This document shows, in pieces, positions 1 to 10,529 of a stretch of DNA of 64,000 nt (positions are counted from its first letter, which is position 1; every line of letters starts with the position of its first letter). The DNA is from Laburnicola sp. R22_1. Its lineage: Eukaryota; Ascomycota; Dothideomycetes; Pleosporales; Didymosphaeriaceae. The position numbers and the translations under genes are program-made. Location: NCBI GenBank assembly GCA_014281115.1, contig JACONQ010000009.1:310001-374000 (forward strand). The letters run 5' to 3'. Under the pieces are notes generated by a model. The model was not told the origin of the DNA and ran no database searches. It saw only the letters and a list, made by a program, of their open reading frames with translations.

Positions 1-1987
1 AGCGTAATTACACCAGAATTGCCGAATTGTACGGTGTTAATCCGTCAACTTTATCAAGGCGCGCGCAGGGTCGCCAGCGCTCGCGCCTAGAGAATACGGA
101 GGAGAAGAAACTTCTTAACACTACACAAGAAAAAGAGCTTACAAACTACATATATAAGCTCTGTAAGAGAGGGTTGCCCCCTATAAGGCAAATGATTCGA
201 AATTTCGCGACAGAGATCGCTGGAAAAGAGCCAGGAAGAAACTGGGTTTCTTGCTACATTGCCCGGCATGATATTGAGCTTATATCGCGATGGACTACTG
301 GTACTGACGCCTGTCGCCACCGCGCCGATTCTGCTACCAAATACGCCTTATACTTTAAGCTTTTAGGCGAGAAAATGACCTAGTACGGTATCGACAGTCG
401 CCATATATACAATATGGATGAAAAGGGGTTCTTGATTGGAATCCTCAGCAAGATGAAAAGAGTGTTCTTACGGCAAATGTATGAGGAGGGCCCTTATAAG
501 CAAATGCTCCAGGACGGCAATAGAGAGTGGATAACAACAATTGCCTGTATTTGCGCCGACGGCACCTTGTTGACGCCAGCCTTGATTTATCAGGCTACTA
601 CAGGCAATATACAAGACTTATGGCTTCAAGATTTTGATCCAAAACTCCACAAGGCCTTTTTTACGAGCTCACTGAGTGGGTGGACCAACAATGAGGTTGG
701 TTTGGCGTGGCTTAAACAAGTATTTGATCGCGAGACTAAGGAGAAAGCTCGTACAGCCTACCAACTACTTATCCTGGATGGCCACAACTCTTACGTCAGC
801 ATGCAATTTATCACGTATTGTGATAACAACAAAATACTCCTTACAACCTTTCCGCCACACGCTACCCACACTCTACAACCACTTGATGTGGCGATGTTCA
901 AGCCTCTAAGCACTGCGTATAGTACAGAGCTCTCCGAGTTTATGTACAATTGCTAGGGCCTCTCAGCAATCACTAAACGCGACTTTTATCGACTTTTTAA
1001 CGCCTCCTGGCAAAAAGCCTTTTAAGAATTAACAATACTCAAAGCTTTTGAGTGTACTGGGTTGTCGCCTTATAACCTAGACGCTATACTCAAAAAGTTC
1101 GTCGCAGAGCAAGAGAGCCCTGGATTAAGTTGTAGTAGCTCGTCAAACCTCTCTAATTCTGATTGGCGTAAAGTACGGCAAATACTAAAGGAGGTTGTTG
1201 CGGAGGACTACGCCAAAGAGCGCAAACAGCTATCGCAAAGTTATCACCAGCTTAAGGTCAAATACCAGATCCTTCAACACCAATACAACAAGCTTGAGGA
1301 AGCTTTTTTTAATGAGAAGAGGCGCCGCTAACGTGGCAAGCCTCTCCTACTTAATAAACCTGAGGGTTGGTATGGTGGTGCTGTCTTTTACTCACCTGCC
1401 AAAGTTCAAAGGGCCTGCGAGAGGCAGGAGGAAATAGAGGCTAATAAAAAGCTTTAACAACAACAACTCTTAGAGTCACAACATCAGAAGCTTGTTAAAA
1501 AGCAGGAGAAACAAGCCCTTAAAGAGGAGAGAGCGCGCAAGAGGTTGGCGACGCGAGAACTGAGGGCGCAAGCAAAGGAGGCTAAGGCTCTTGAGCGAGC
1601 TGAAAAGCAGCTCCAAAAGCAGCTTGAAAAGCAACTCAAAGGTGATATACAATTATCTGAGGGGGGTAACCGACGGGGCGTCAAACCTCGTACACCAAAA
1701 AAACGAGCTCCTAAGAGATCTGAGACTGTTGTTGTTGATCAGGAGTCTACTGAAGAGGGGGTGTCCTCACCTCCTAGAGCTACGCGCACCCGTACAGTAC
1801 AGCTCCCACAGCGTTATCGCAAGTAATTTATCGTTGCGCATTGGTTTTACATGCTCCTAGGAGTGCGCCTGCAAAAAATCTAGTGATTTTACTATATATT
1901 TGACGCTCTACAGGTTGTAGAGCGTTGATAGTTCTGTCGGCAAAAACGGGCGTTGAGTGGGCCCGGGCGTTGAGTGATTAGTCACAG
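1..1987 (+). mobile_element. Pogo/Fot1-type DNA transposon, 5' end outside window
   Basis: Tc1-mariner superfamily element (pogo/Fot1 branch) moving by cut and paste at TA sites. The window starts inside the transposase gene, so the left end is missing. The right end is placed at 1987 because a terminal motif like those of the other pogo elements here (GGGCGTTGAGTG twice at 17-bp spacing, 1948-1976) is followed by a candidate target TA at 1988-1989. The next element starts only 22 bp on. The left TIR cannot be checked, so the exact right end is inferred. Confidence 0.75.
27..1826 (+). pseudogene. Pogo/Fot1-type transposase, interrupted by stop codons
   Basis: DDD transposase remnant read in segments. 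27-383 is the N-terminal DNA-binding part with a CENP-B-like helix-turn-helix (STLSRRAQGRQR; later PPIRQMIRNFA). 414-956 is the catalytic domain with all three acidic positions kept: NMDEKGF, LILDGHNSY and LQPLDVAMFKPL. After a stop at 954-956 the frame goes on (LSAITKRDFYRLF) through further stops to a Lys/Arg/Gln-rich tail ending in RTVQLPQRYRK at 1826. The breaks are TAG/TAA codons explained by single C-to-T changes, as RIP makes. Inactive as it stands, although the catalytic residues survive. Close relative of the transposase in the next element. Confidence 0.85.
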
Positions 1988-2011
1988 TAGGGCAGAGAAA
2001 GAACTACCGTA

Positions 2012-2063
2012 CCGTGTCCGTGCACTCAATGCGCGGATTCAGTCAATGCGCCGAACCACCAAA
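2012..2063. repeat. Left terminal inverted repeat of the second pogo element
   Basis: Starts CCGTGTCCGTGCAC just after TA, followed by two copies of TCAATGCGC 17 bp apart. It matches the reverse complement of 8348-8399 with one difference (ACCACC against ACTACC). Confidence 0.93.
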
Positions 2064-2919
2064 TATTGAGCCACCAAAAATGAGGCTGTAGAGCCACATA
2101 CAATAGTTGATAATATATAAAAACGTGGTGGCTTGTTCTATATACCTATGCGACAAAGACCTCTATATAAATTAATTATATAACGTGGCGGTGCGGCCGC
2201 TGCGGGTGGTGTGAGTGCGAGCTGGCGGAGGAGGCGTCGCAGGCTTTGGATGACTACGAGCACCCACAGCACGACGCGCAGGCTTCTTTTTAACTGCAGA
2301 AGCTTGTAAAGCTGTGCGCTTGCCTTTTTGGGATAATTGTATAGCTTTCTGAGCGTCACGGGCTTGCTTCTGACGCTCTCTTTCTGCCTTGCGTTCAGCT
2401 ACCTCCTGGACCTTCACAGCTTTCAGCCGGTCTCGCTCTTCCTTCTCCCTCACCTGCTGCTCACGCTTCTCCTGAGCAACCTTTTCCTTATACAGCTTAT
2501 TAGCGTGCCTTAGTTCAGCCATCTCTGCTTTTCTAAGCTCTTCTGCTTCTTCTTCCTGTTGTTTTACTTGCTCACGTTGACGTGCTTGCTCTACCTTGCG
2601 AGGAGACTAGAACACAGCTCCACCGTGATACTCCTTGCGATGCTGAAGGTTAAGAGGCTTGCTCTTGTTTGTGTGCTTCTTCTAAGTCTTAAGAACCTCT
2701 TTTAGGCCTGCTATCTTATGGTGGAGTAGAGAGTTCTGAACTGAGATATGGTGGAGCGAGCGGCTGATCTTCCTCAGCTCTTTACTACCTTCATCCTTAG
2801 CAACTCTGCGCAATAAAGTCTCAATTTTAAGCCAATCCTTGCCAGAGTAGACTGAAGAAGAGCTTGAATCACTATTAGAGGCCTCAGGAGAAGACTTGGC
2901 AAACCGCTGGAGGATGACG

Positions 2920-2934
2920 TTGGGTTGTAGAGGT
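2920..2934. repeat. LINE target-site duplication, 3' side
   Basis: 15 bp identical to 7177-7191. Joining the host transposase across the two copies restores its reading frame, which confirms the boundary. Confidence 0.9.
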
Positions 2935-3188
2935 TGGTTGGTTGGTTGGTATTCATTTTTCGTCTAGTTGATGGGGATTAAGTCCACCATCTCGCCTCCC
3001 GAAGGGCATATACGACGTGCTAAGCTATGGAATTGCAGTGCTAACACACTACCCTAGAAAGCATTTCTTGCCTGCGCGGGTATTGCTACCATTTCAGAAC
3101 TACAGCTCCCCTTCTAGTTGGAGAGACTGAGCAGTGCGTGTACATTAGGGTGATTTCCTTGCATTTTGAGGCATCTATGTGCCAAGAG

Positions 3189-3248
3189 AGAGAGAGTGTG
3201 TGTGTGTAGGGGGGGCGGGGGGAGAGAAAGAGAGGAAGAGGGGTGAGG
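3189..3248. repeat. Purine/GT low-complexity tract in LINE 3' region
   Basis: Runs of GA, GT and G in succession, inside the LINE beyond the zinc-finger-like coding end. It may hinder replication or read alignment; no function is visible. Confidence 0.7.
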
Positions 3249-3479
3249 AGTATTGCAGCTCTTGTGCTAGACCTAGTTCCACTAGGTGCTGCATTGCCTA
3301 TTGCTTTTGCAGGGCTGCAAGAGCTAGCGGGGGCAGATCCTAGTGTAGTACTGCGTTAGTTTGGTAAAGGCTCCAAAGAACTCTGGCTCCCTTATTAGTG
3401 CTGCAGTGTACGCTAGGCCATCAGCCTGGCTGGATGGCGGTATAGGTGGTCGAAGTGGCCATCTGCTAAACGTCCCTAG

Positions 3480-6400
3480 AGTCTTGCGGCAAAGCGCGAG
3501 GTGCTCGGGTGTCTTGTCCTATCTGCATAAGCAGGTGAGGTTTGCATCCTTATAGTTGTATTTTTAGTGGTACTAGGCAAAATCCCTATATCTAGACCGG
3601 ATAGAAAGCAGTCTGGCTAGGATAGCTCTTAGTAGGTCTAGTTCCTTTAGACTGCTGCGTGGTGCGTAGTCTAGGTGCCAGCTTTTGTACCATCTAGAGA
3701 GTTTATTCTTCTTTTTAGACCACCAGATCTGTTGTGTGTGTTGTGATGTCTTGCGAGCAATTGTCTTAATACCTAAGAGTGTAGGCAGAGCAGCTTTACC
3801 TATTGCAGGTAATAGGTGTTAGGCTTCTAGGTTAGCTAATCTGTCTGCTGCCTCATTTCCTTCAATGCCTAGGTGTCCAGGGGTCCATTTGATAGAGACA
3901 TCGTGAGTCTCTATAGCGCCGTGGCACTCCAGAAAGGCCCATTGAGAGGTAGGGGGTGCGTCGCCCCTCAGACACCATATGACTGAGGTGCTGTCTATGC
4001 ACAGCCAGATTCGACGGGTATTGAACTCTGGTTGTCTTATAGTGTGCTGGAGGCCTCTCCATGCTCCTACTGCCTCAGCGTCAAAGACGTGCGAGGTAGA
4101 GTTGAGCGACCCGCGTTCAGTCTGCAGTTGCTTTCCGTTCTGATACACTGCAAAGCCGTAAGTGACCCGCTTTCCTCCTTCCTTTGTGTACTGTTCAGAG
4201 CCATCTGAGAAGATAGTCACGTCTAGTGGTGGGAGATGGGCCCACCATATATTGAAAGCCTTAGCTGCAGTCTTATTGTCTATGCCGAGCGTTAGGTCAA
4301 TTCGGCAGCCACTTAAGTAGTGAGGGGCTGTGAGTGTAGTCCTAAGGATCTCTGGTAGAAGAGATGCCATCTGTTGGACTTTGGTCTTAACTCGCTGTGG
4401 TTGTCCTATTTTTACACCCCTATTTACTATATGTACTAATGTGCGCCTAGTAAGAGGATGGTCTGCATCTGTAGTGCGCAAGTGGGTTGCAAATCTGATT
4501 TTAGCTTCCTCTAGTGCCACTACTGCAGACAGTAGTCCGGCGTCGCGGAAGAGTGCAGCTGTAGGGGTTGTTCTCCACGCTAGTAGAATGCCCCTTGCTG
4601 CTATGGCCAGTGTCTTGTCTATAGCAGCTATGTGCTATCCAACGTAAGCGCTAACCTCTTGTGACCTGCCTGGTTTGAGTGTATGTGGCTGCTTAGTGCG
4701 GCCTCTGTACTAGCATTCCGTCCCGTACAGAAGCGACGGGTATACACAGGCAATAGTGGCCTTGCGGAGGGAGCTAGCTGGTGGTCCATAGGTGGTCCTG
4801 GCCAGACTGCGAATATAATAAGCTACCCTAGCAGCTTTTGCAGTGCGTGTGGCTACGTGTCGTCTAAAGGTAAGTCTGCGGTCAAACCACACTCCTAACC
4901 AACGCAGGGCTGGCTAGCTGTACTCTCCACCTGGGAGAATAGGGTAGATCGTGAGCTGCTCGTCTACAACACATAGTGGTGCGTAGTTGCTCCGCTGTCT
5001 AGTTAGGTGTATTATTTCCTGCTTTTCTGGGGCAAAGGTAACCTTGTTAGTCTCACCCCATGCTCTGATCTGCCTTAGATCTGATGCTAGGAGCTCGACG
5101 TTGTCGTCTATAGAGTGTGAGGCCCAGTATAGACATATGTCGTCTGCATATTTAAACCTCTGTTCTGTGTCTATAGATAGTAGCTCTGCTAGATACAGTG
5201 TGTATAGTACAGGCGAGAGAGGCGAGCCTTAAGGTGTGCTACAGGCGACAGGGTAGCTAGGGGTAGTGACCTGTCTAAGGCGGACTTGAACCCTCCAGTT
5301 AGTGAGGAATGAGTCTACAAAGAGCATGGTTCTTTGTGGCTAGCCCTGTTGGGCTATCTGGTATAGCAGGCGGTTCTTTAGGAGCGCATTAAAGGCGCCT
5401 TGCACATCTAGGGTGACTATAGTGACATGCTTTCTAAGTACCTATGCTGCTTTAGTGTCGTGGGTGAATGCTGCAGTAAGGTCGGTTGCAGAGCGCTTTG
5501 GAAGGGCGCTGCCATACTAGGGGCTGAGGATCTTGTGTGTTATGGCGGTCCACGCGATTCTTCTGGCTACTGTTCGTTCAAGTCCCTTTCCGATGCACGA
5601 GAGAAGCGCTATAGGTCTCCAGGAGCGGGGCGATGATTGGTCTGTCCTCCCCGTCTTAGGTATCATTGCTACCTCTGCAAGCTTCCATTGTGCTGGGAAG
5701 TGGTTGAGCTCAAGGCATCGCTGGAAGACCCTTCGTATGAATTCCCCAACCTGAGCCCAGCAGGCTCGGAGTAGTCGCACAGTAGAGCGATCAGTACCTG
5801 GTGAGGTGCTCGAGACCCCTATTGTGTTTCGCTCACATTCCTCCAGTGAGATGTGTGTGCTCCACGGGAGGGTATCTGCCATCTCCTGGTCTGGGTAGTG
5901 TCTGAGGTCATCCTCTGCTGTGTACCGGTTGAGGACTTCCTCTCTAAGAGCTTCTGCCTTCTCTAGGGGGTCTAATATTGTCGTGTTGTTCACTACAAGA
6001 GGAGTGTCCTGGTTCTCTGGTGTAAGCTTGTGCCAGGCAATAATCTTAAACAGGTCCTTGTCGTCTTTGGCATTGTCAATAACATGCCGCCAGTACTGCC
6101 TCTTGGCCTGTCGGACGGTAGTCTTGAAGGCCTGTCTCTCCTCCTGTAGACTGCCAGAGCAGAGCTGTCTAGCATGTTTGTAGGCCTGGTAAGCAGTTTT
6201 GCACTCCTTGGTCCACCATGGTGCCGCACGGCCTTCCTTGCGGTCAGGCTTGCCTGCTGTCTGTACAGAGTGCTGTATGGTCTCTGTAAGCAGCGTGACA
6301 CATTCCTCTAGCTGTGCTGCGTCCAGTGTTGCAAGCGGGTCTGGGATGCTCTGGACACCCATCTCCACTAGCCCAGCGAATTTAGGTAGGCTTGCCTCGG

Positions 6401-7157
6401 GGACTCTGAAGTGGTACTGCTCTAGATGCGGAGTGCCTGGCGTAGAGATAGGGACAGAGGTTACTATTGTCTCATGGTCTGAGCCGCTGTGCATGCTAGC
6501 ATCAACAGCAGACTGGGCAAATGGGATATTAGAGAAGGTAAGGTCGAGGACATGGCCAGCGCAGTGTGTTGGCTGCCCTGGCACACCAATGTAGTCCATA
6601 GACGCGTTAGCAGCCCATCTAGCTAGCTCCACGCCTCCGTTGGCTGCAGTGATGGTAGGCTCAAAGGATTCATGTCTAGCGTTAAAGTCTCCTCCTACAA
6701 GGCAGAGTTGAGGGGGTATAAGATGTGTGACGTATTGGATAACGTGTGGGGTGTGTGGCTGTCTGTAGCAGTTGAGTATGGCAACTCCGTTCACTACAGC
6801 CCATAGCATGTCTGGGTGGTTGAGGCTCTCTCTAGCCTGGTATTGTAGGTGGCATCCTTTGCGGATGTAGGTCATCACCCTAGGGCGGGCTGAGCCTGGC
6901 GTGTTAGGGCTGTCCCAGGTGCTGATGGGTGCTAGGTGTGTGAAACCAGGGTGGGTGGAAGTTCTTGAGTTGGCACATGTGAAGGGCTCTTGAACACACA
7001 CAACATCCATGCCCTTTTGAAAGGCCACCTCTAGTATTGTGATGTGCCAGGGTGAGCTCCTGCTAACATTGGCCCAGCATACACGAAGTTGGTTGCTTGG
7101 TAGGCTGGGCTGTTGATGCCTGGTGTCGGCTGGGATGTTGTAAGGGTGTTCTAACAT
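3480..7157 (-). pseudogene. LINE ORF2: endonuclease-reverse transcriptase-RNase H polyprotein, broken
   Basis: 7157-5517 is open for 546 codons. It starts with an APE-type endonuclease (LRVCWANVSRS, VCVQEPF, GGDFNARH, GSDHETIV) and runs into the first RT blocks (FPAQWKLAEVAMIPK, RSWRPIALLS). The RT palm motif YADD lies at 5139-5150. RNase H at about 4250-3819 keeps FSDGSEQ, FDAEAVGAW, CIDSTSVIW and GNEAADRLAN. A C-terminal zinc-binding-like stretch (CLC, then EHLALC) lies at about 3480-3540. Stops in the RT (CSTP*GSPL where Q is usual, QG*PQ where W is expected) are G:C-to-A:T changes, so no full protein is made. Confidence 0.9.
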
Positions 7158-7176
7158 GATAATGGCGGGTCATCGC

Positions 7177-7191
7177 TTGGGTTGTAGAGGT
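7177..7191. repeat. LINE target-site duplication, 5' side
   Basis: 15 bp identical to 2920-2934. Confidence 0.9.
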
Positions 7192-8347
7192 GCTATACCT
7201 GTTGCCTTAAAGGACCTGAGTATCAACCCCTGAGTGAACGTGCTCGTCCAGGCCTTTCAGAACAGGTGGAAAAAGTCGCTCTTCTTGATCACAGATAGTC
7301 CCTGGCCATTGTGAAGGTGTGTTGTAAGCTCCTTTGAGTACGCAGTTGAGAGAGGCTTAAATATCACCATATTAAGCGGCTGCAGCGTGTGGGTAGAATA
7401 AGGAGGAAAGATAGCCAGGAGTATCTTGTTCTGATCGCAGTAGTTGATAAAGTCCATTGTTATGTGGGATCCATGGCCGTTAAGGATTAGTAGCCGCCAC
7501 TTTCTCCGAGCTTTGGTCTTGGTGAAGCGATTAAAGACCTGTTGAAGCCAGGCAAGGCTAGTATTATTGTTGGTCTAGCTAGTAGGTGAGGAAGAAACAA
7601 GTACAGAGTGTACCCCTGGCTGTATTTCCTCTACCCAGCTTGATTGTAAGGTGCTGTTGGCAGACTCGTATATGAGGCCTGGCGGCAGTGCTGATCCATT
7701 ACCGCACACACAAGCCAGCACTGTAACCCAGGCACGATTGCTATCTTAAAGTGATGCCTTAACCTCCCCCTTCTCCCACATCCGCCTACTGAACACGTGT
7801 TTGGTCCTGTTGGTGACTCTAATTAAGAAGCCCTTCTTATCCATATTGTATATGTGGCAACTCTTAATCCTATATTTAGTGATCTTGCGCTGCAGTAGGT
7901 TGAAGTATAGCTCATACTTGACGTATGAATTAGCGTTGTGGCGATTGGCGTCTATTCCTGTGGAGTAATAAGAGATAAGATGAATAGAGTTGTTGTTGAT
8001 GAAGCGGGTAACCTAGCTCTCGCTAACAGGCTCCTGGCTGACTGACGACGCGAAATTCTTGATTATCTCTCTTGTAGGTGGTATATGACGAGCAGTAAGC
8101 TCTTTTATATACCTTATAAGCTCTGCCTTCTGTTGTGGTTGCAAATTTCGGCGTGCAATAGCCTCCTCTTCCCGCGAACGCGTCTGACCCCTCCATTGTC
8201 GCGTCAACGTTGACCGCACAACACCATGCTTTTCTGCTATTTTGGACCACGGAATATTATCTTCAGATGCGAAAGTATTACACTCTGTAAGGGCTTCTTG
8301 TAATCCCATCGCGTTGTGCTGCTGTATGGTTGAGAAAATAGAGGTGT

Positions 8348-8399
8348 TTTGGTAGTTCGGCGCATTGACTGAATCCGCGCATTGAGTGCACGGACACGG
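8348..8399. repeat. Right terminal inverted repeat of the second pogo element
   Basis: Reverse complement of 2012-2063, ending GGACACGG just before TA at 8400-8401. Confidence 0.93.
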
Positions 8400-8401
8400 T
8401 A

Positions 8402-10409
8402 CCTTCTACCCCAATTCCAAAAACCCCCAAGCCAAGCCAACCTCCCGTTTCAACACCTTCTCCCCAGCTTCCGCGCTAGCACGGAATGCCCTTGTCCCGA
8501 CTCGTAAGGCGCGCTAGCGAGGGGACGCGTCACCCACTCCCCGGTCTCTGTCTGTGACCGGTCCGTGCTGTCTGTGCGTTGCTGCAAAAAAAAAGAGTCG
8601 GAATACAATTCCACGCATGGCCGGGCCGCTCCCTTCCCGCATGAGGCTGCGAATTATACGTGCACCAGTACTGTGGTGATTCAACTTGAGCGCGGTGGGC
8701 GTTTTGCAAGATCATGTCCGGTTATTTACGATTGGGGGGCGTTTATGCGTGTGCGTAGGTGTGGGTTGGCGGGACGGGATGGTTGGGAGGGTTCCCCTCA
8801 GTAGATGGTACTATATACGATGGGCTGGACTGGGCTGGGGTAGAGGGTTTATTGATGCGGCTTCTAGAGCACCGGTGCATGTATTGATTGTACTGTAGAG
8901 ATAAGCGGTGGTGTTCACTGTCCCGAGAGGCGGATGATCGGCGGGGGAGTTTAGGTGAATACGGGTTCGGGATATGGGGGCCCGGGTAGATAAGATGCAT
9001 ACTCGCGGATAGATGTGTATGGGATTGTTGAAGTTGGAGATGGGGTATGGTATGCGATTGTGGGTGGTGGGTGGTGGTTGATGGCCAGCAGAAATATTTA
9101 CACAGTACTGTACACGTGTTCATTAATCGAGGCTCTCTGGAGATGAAGCTGCACGGCTTCTTTGCTAGCCATGGCAAGAGAAGCTCGGGATGGGAGACGC
9201 GTGGTGCATTCATGCTCGAGGTTCCGAGGGCGTGGGATGAAGGCTAGGTGTTGTCGGAAAGTCTTTTTCGCGGGCGGCGCATAGCCACGAGGCGTCGATC
9301 AGCCGACCGTCTGTCTCAGCAGCAACATGTGAGGACCATCGTGTAGACTATCTAAATACAGCGCAGCCAGTCCAGGGGTACGTGGGCTACGAATCAAGTG
9401 CTGTTTATATCTTTTTGCCATGTTCAGCGGCGAACAGGAAGCGGCGGAATTGTGTAGACAGCCGTACCTGGGCATAACTTGTGCCGTGAACTATATGTCA
9501 GATCCCGGTCTATTCGAGGACGGAAACAGCTACGTTTCAGTCTGGGAGCCTGCCCACGTAATGCTGCTCCAGGGCAACGTCGTCAATCTCGAATTCAAAG
9601 TGCACAGACAGTAGCGAGGACGCGTCGGTGACATCACACGGTGTTTCGCCTACAGTGGCCGGGTCGATGCTGTAGATAGATCATAGATCAGCTAAAAGGG
9701 GCAGTACGGCCTTTTCGCGATAGCAGCGTTCAGTATCGGCGAATCAAGCGTGCAGTGGGGGGACGGTGGGCGGCATGGCCGTCGTAAACGCGTGGCCCTC
9801 GATCAGCTCGGGGCGCTGGCAGCTGCGCTGGAATGAGTGTGCAGCGCGAAGAGGCTGGCAGGTCGTTTGCGGTATCTTCCTGTGATTGCGCGGCCGCTCC
9901 ACCACGACCGTCGCAGACTGACCGCGATCACCAGGTCGAAAACTCGGAGAGGCAGGTAGCGCTCCGGGCAATACTACGGTGCAGGGGGCTCCCACTTTTT
10001 GGCATTACAGCACGCTATCGACGCCGCTCCGAAGCTTAGCCCATGTCTGAAACCGGGCGTTCGATGAAGCTGGCCAGAACCAACAAAAGCCACCACGCCC
10101 CGTTGCTGTGCTGTTGCTCGTCCTCAGCCTGTCGATTCCCAGCTCTTTCGCTCGTTTTCCTTTGTCTGTCTCCTTGCTGCGCAGTACACCGTACAGGCTG
10201 CCTGGTGCTCTTCTATCGCCTGGAATAGGCTGAGTTCGGAGCTGTGCAACGGGAGCGGCTGCTGATAAGGGTCTCGACCCTCGCCCAGCACAGGGATCCC
10301 ACCCACGGCGCGGATCAAATCACACCTGCAGCGCGGTGCAGCGACAATCTGCAGTCACCAGTGCATCTCTTACTCCTATATCTCCCGCGCCTGCCCTGGC
10401 CTGCACGCT
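8402..10409. other. Intergenic region without a supported gene
   Basis: About 2 kb between the pogo element and the mannosyltransferase gene, with base composition like the rest of the gene space. Open frames occur on both strands but show no recognisable domain, intron-joined continuation or start context. The least weak is a 64-codon plus-strand frame at 9420-9614, which I do not claim as a gene. Confidence 0.5.
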
Positions 10410-10529
10410 GCTCTGCGTCCGGCCAGTTATTCCTTTCACTCTCGCGCCGCCGGTCAGGCTCGTCCTCGCTCTACCCGCCCTCCCTCTCCCTCCAGCTCTC
10501 TCTCTGGCTCTGGCCCTCCCACGGTCACG
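10410..10529 (+). promoter_or_regulatory. Pyrimidine-rich leader of the Och1-like gene
   Basis: The 120 bases before the ATG are dominated by CT and CCT runs, typical of promoters and 5' UTRs of well-expressed filamentous-fungal genes. The start context is GTCACGATG. No clear TATA box was found. Confidence 0.5.

Larger units (their letters stand above)
2935..7176 (-). mobile_element. Non-LTR retrotransposon (LINE, I/Tad1-like with RNase H), 5'-truncated
   Basis: Inserted in the host pogo transposase and flanked by a 15-bp target duplication (TTGGGTTGTAGAGGT at 2920-2934 and 7177-7191). The domain order endonuclease, reverse transcriptase, RNase H places it among RNase-H-bearing LINEs such as the I/Tad1 group. 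Only 19 bp separate its 5' end from the first ATG of ORF2, so ORF1 (gag) is absent, as expected for a 5'-truncated copy. The 3' end is a short CCAA tandem tail (2935-2951 on the plus strand as GGTT units) rather than poly(A). Confidence 0.92.
2172..8309 (-). pseudogene. Pogo/Fot1-type transposase split by LINE insertion
   Basis: Minus-strand transposase from an ATG at 8309. 8309-8013 has the N-terminal helix-turn-helix (KIAEKHGVVRSTLTRQWRG; IPPTREIIKNFA). The catalytic core follows to 7257: NMDKKGF keeps the first Asp, but the second and third read Asn (LILNGHGSH, LQPLNMVIFKPL), both G-to-A changes. The frame then reads KAWTSTFTQGLILRSFKATG and is cut at PLQP by the LINE. It resumes at 2934 as PLQPNVILQRFAK and continues to the Lys/Arg-rich C-terminus (AERKAERERQKQARD; RTHTTRSGR) near 2172. 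Several TAG/TGA codons break it. With two catalytic residues lost it is certainly inactive. Confidence 0.87.
2012..8399 (-). mobile_element. Pogo/Fot1-type DNA transposon carrying a nested LINE
   Basis: Complete element bounded by about 52-bp terminal inverted repeats (2012-2063 and 8348-8399, one mismatch seen) and flanked by TA at 2010-2011 and 8400-8401. It is 6388 bp long because a 4242-bp LINE (2935-7176) plus a 15-bp target duplication sits in its transposase gene; without these it is about 2.1 kb. The transposase is on the minus strand. The TIR has TCAATGCGC twice at 17-bp spacing. Confidence 0.93.

Noticed and set aside
8743..9213. 156-codon minus-strand frame
   Set aside because: Composition-driven (His/Pro/Ser/Thr-rich), with no domain and no supporting splice or start signals.
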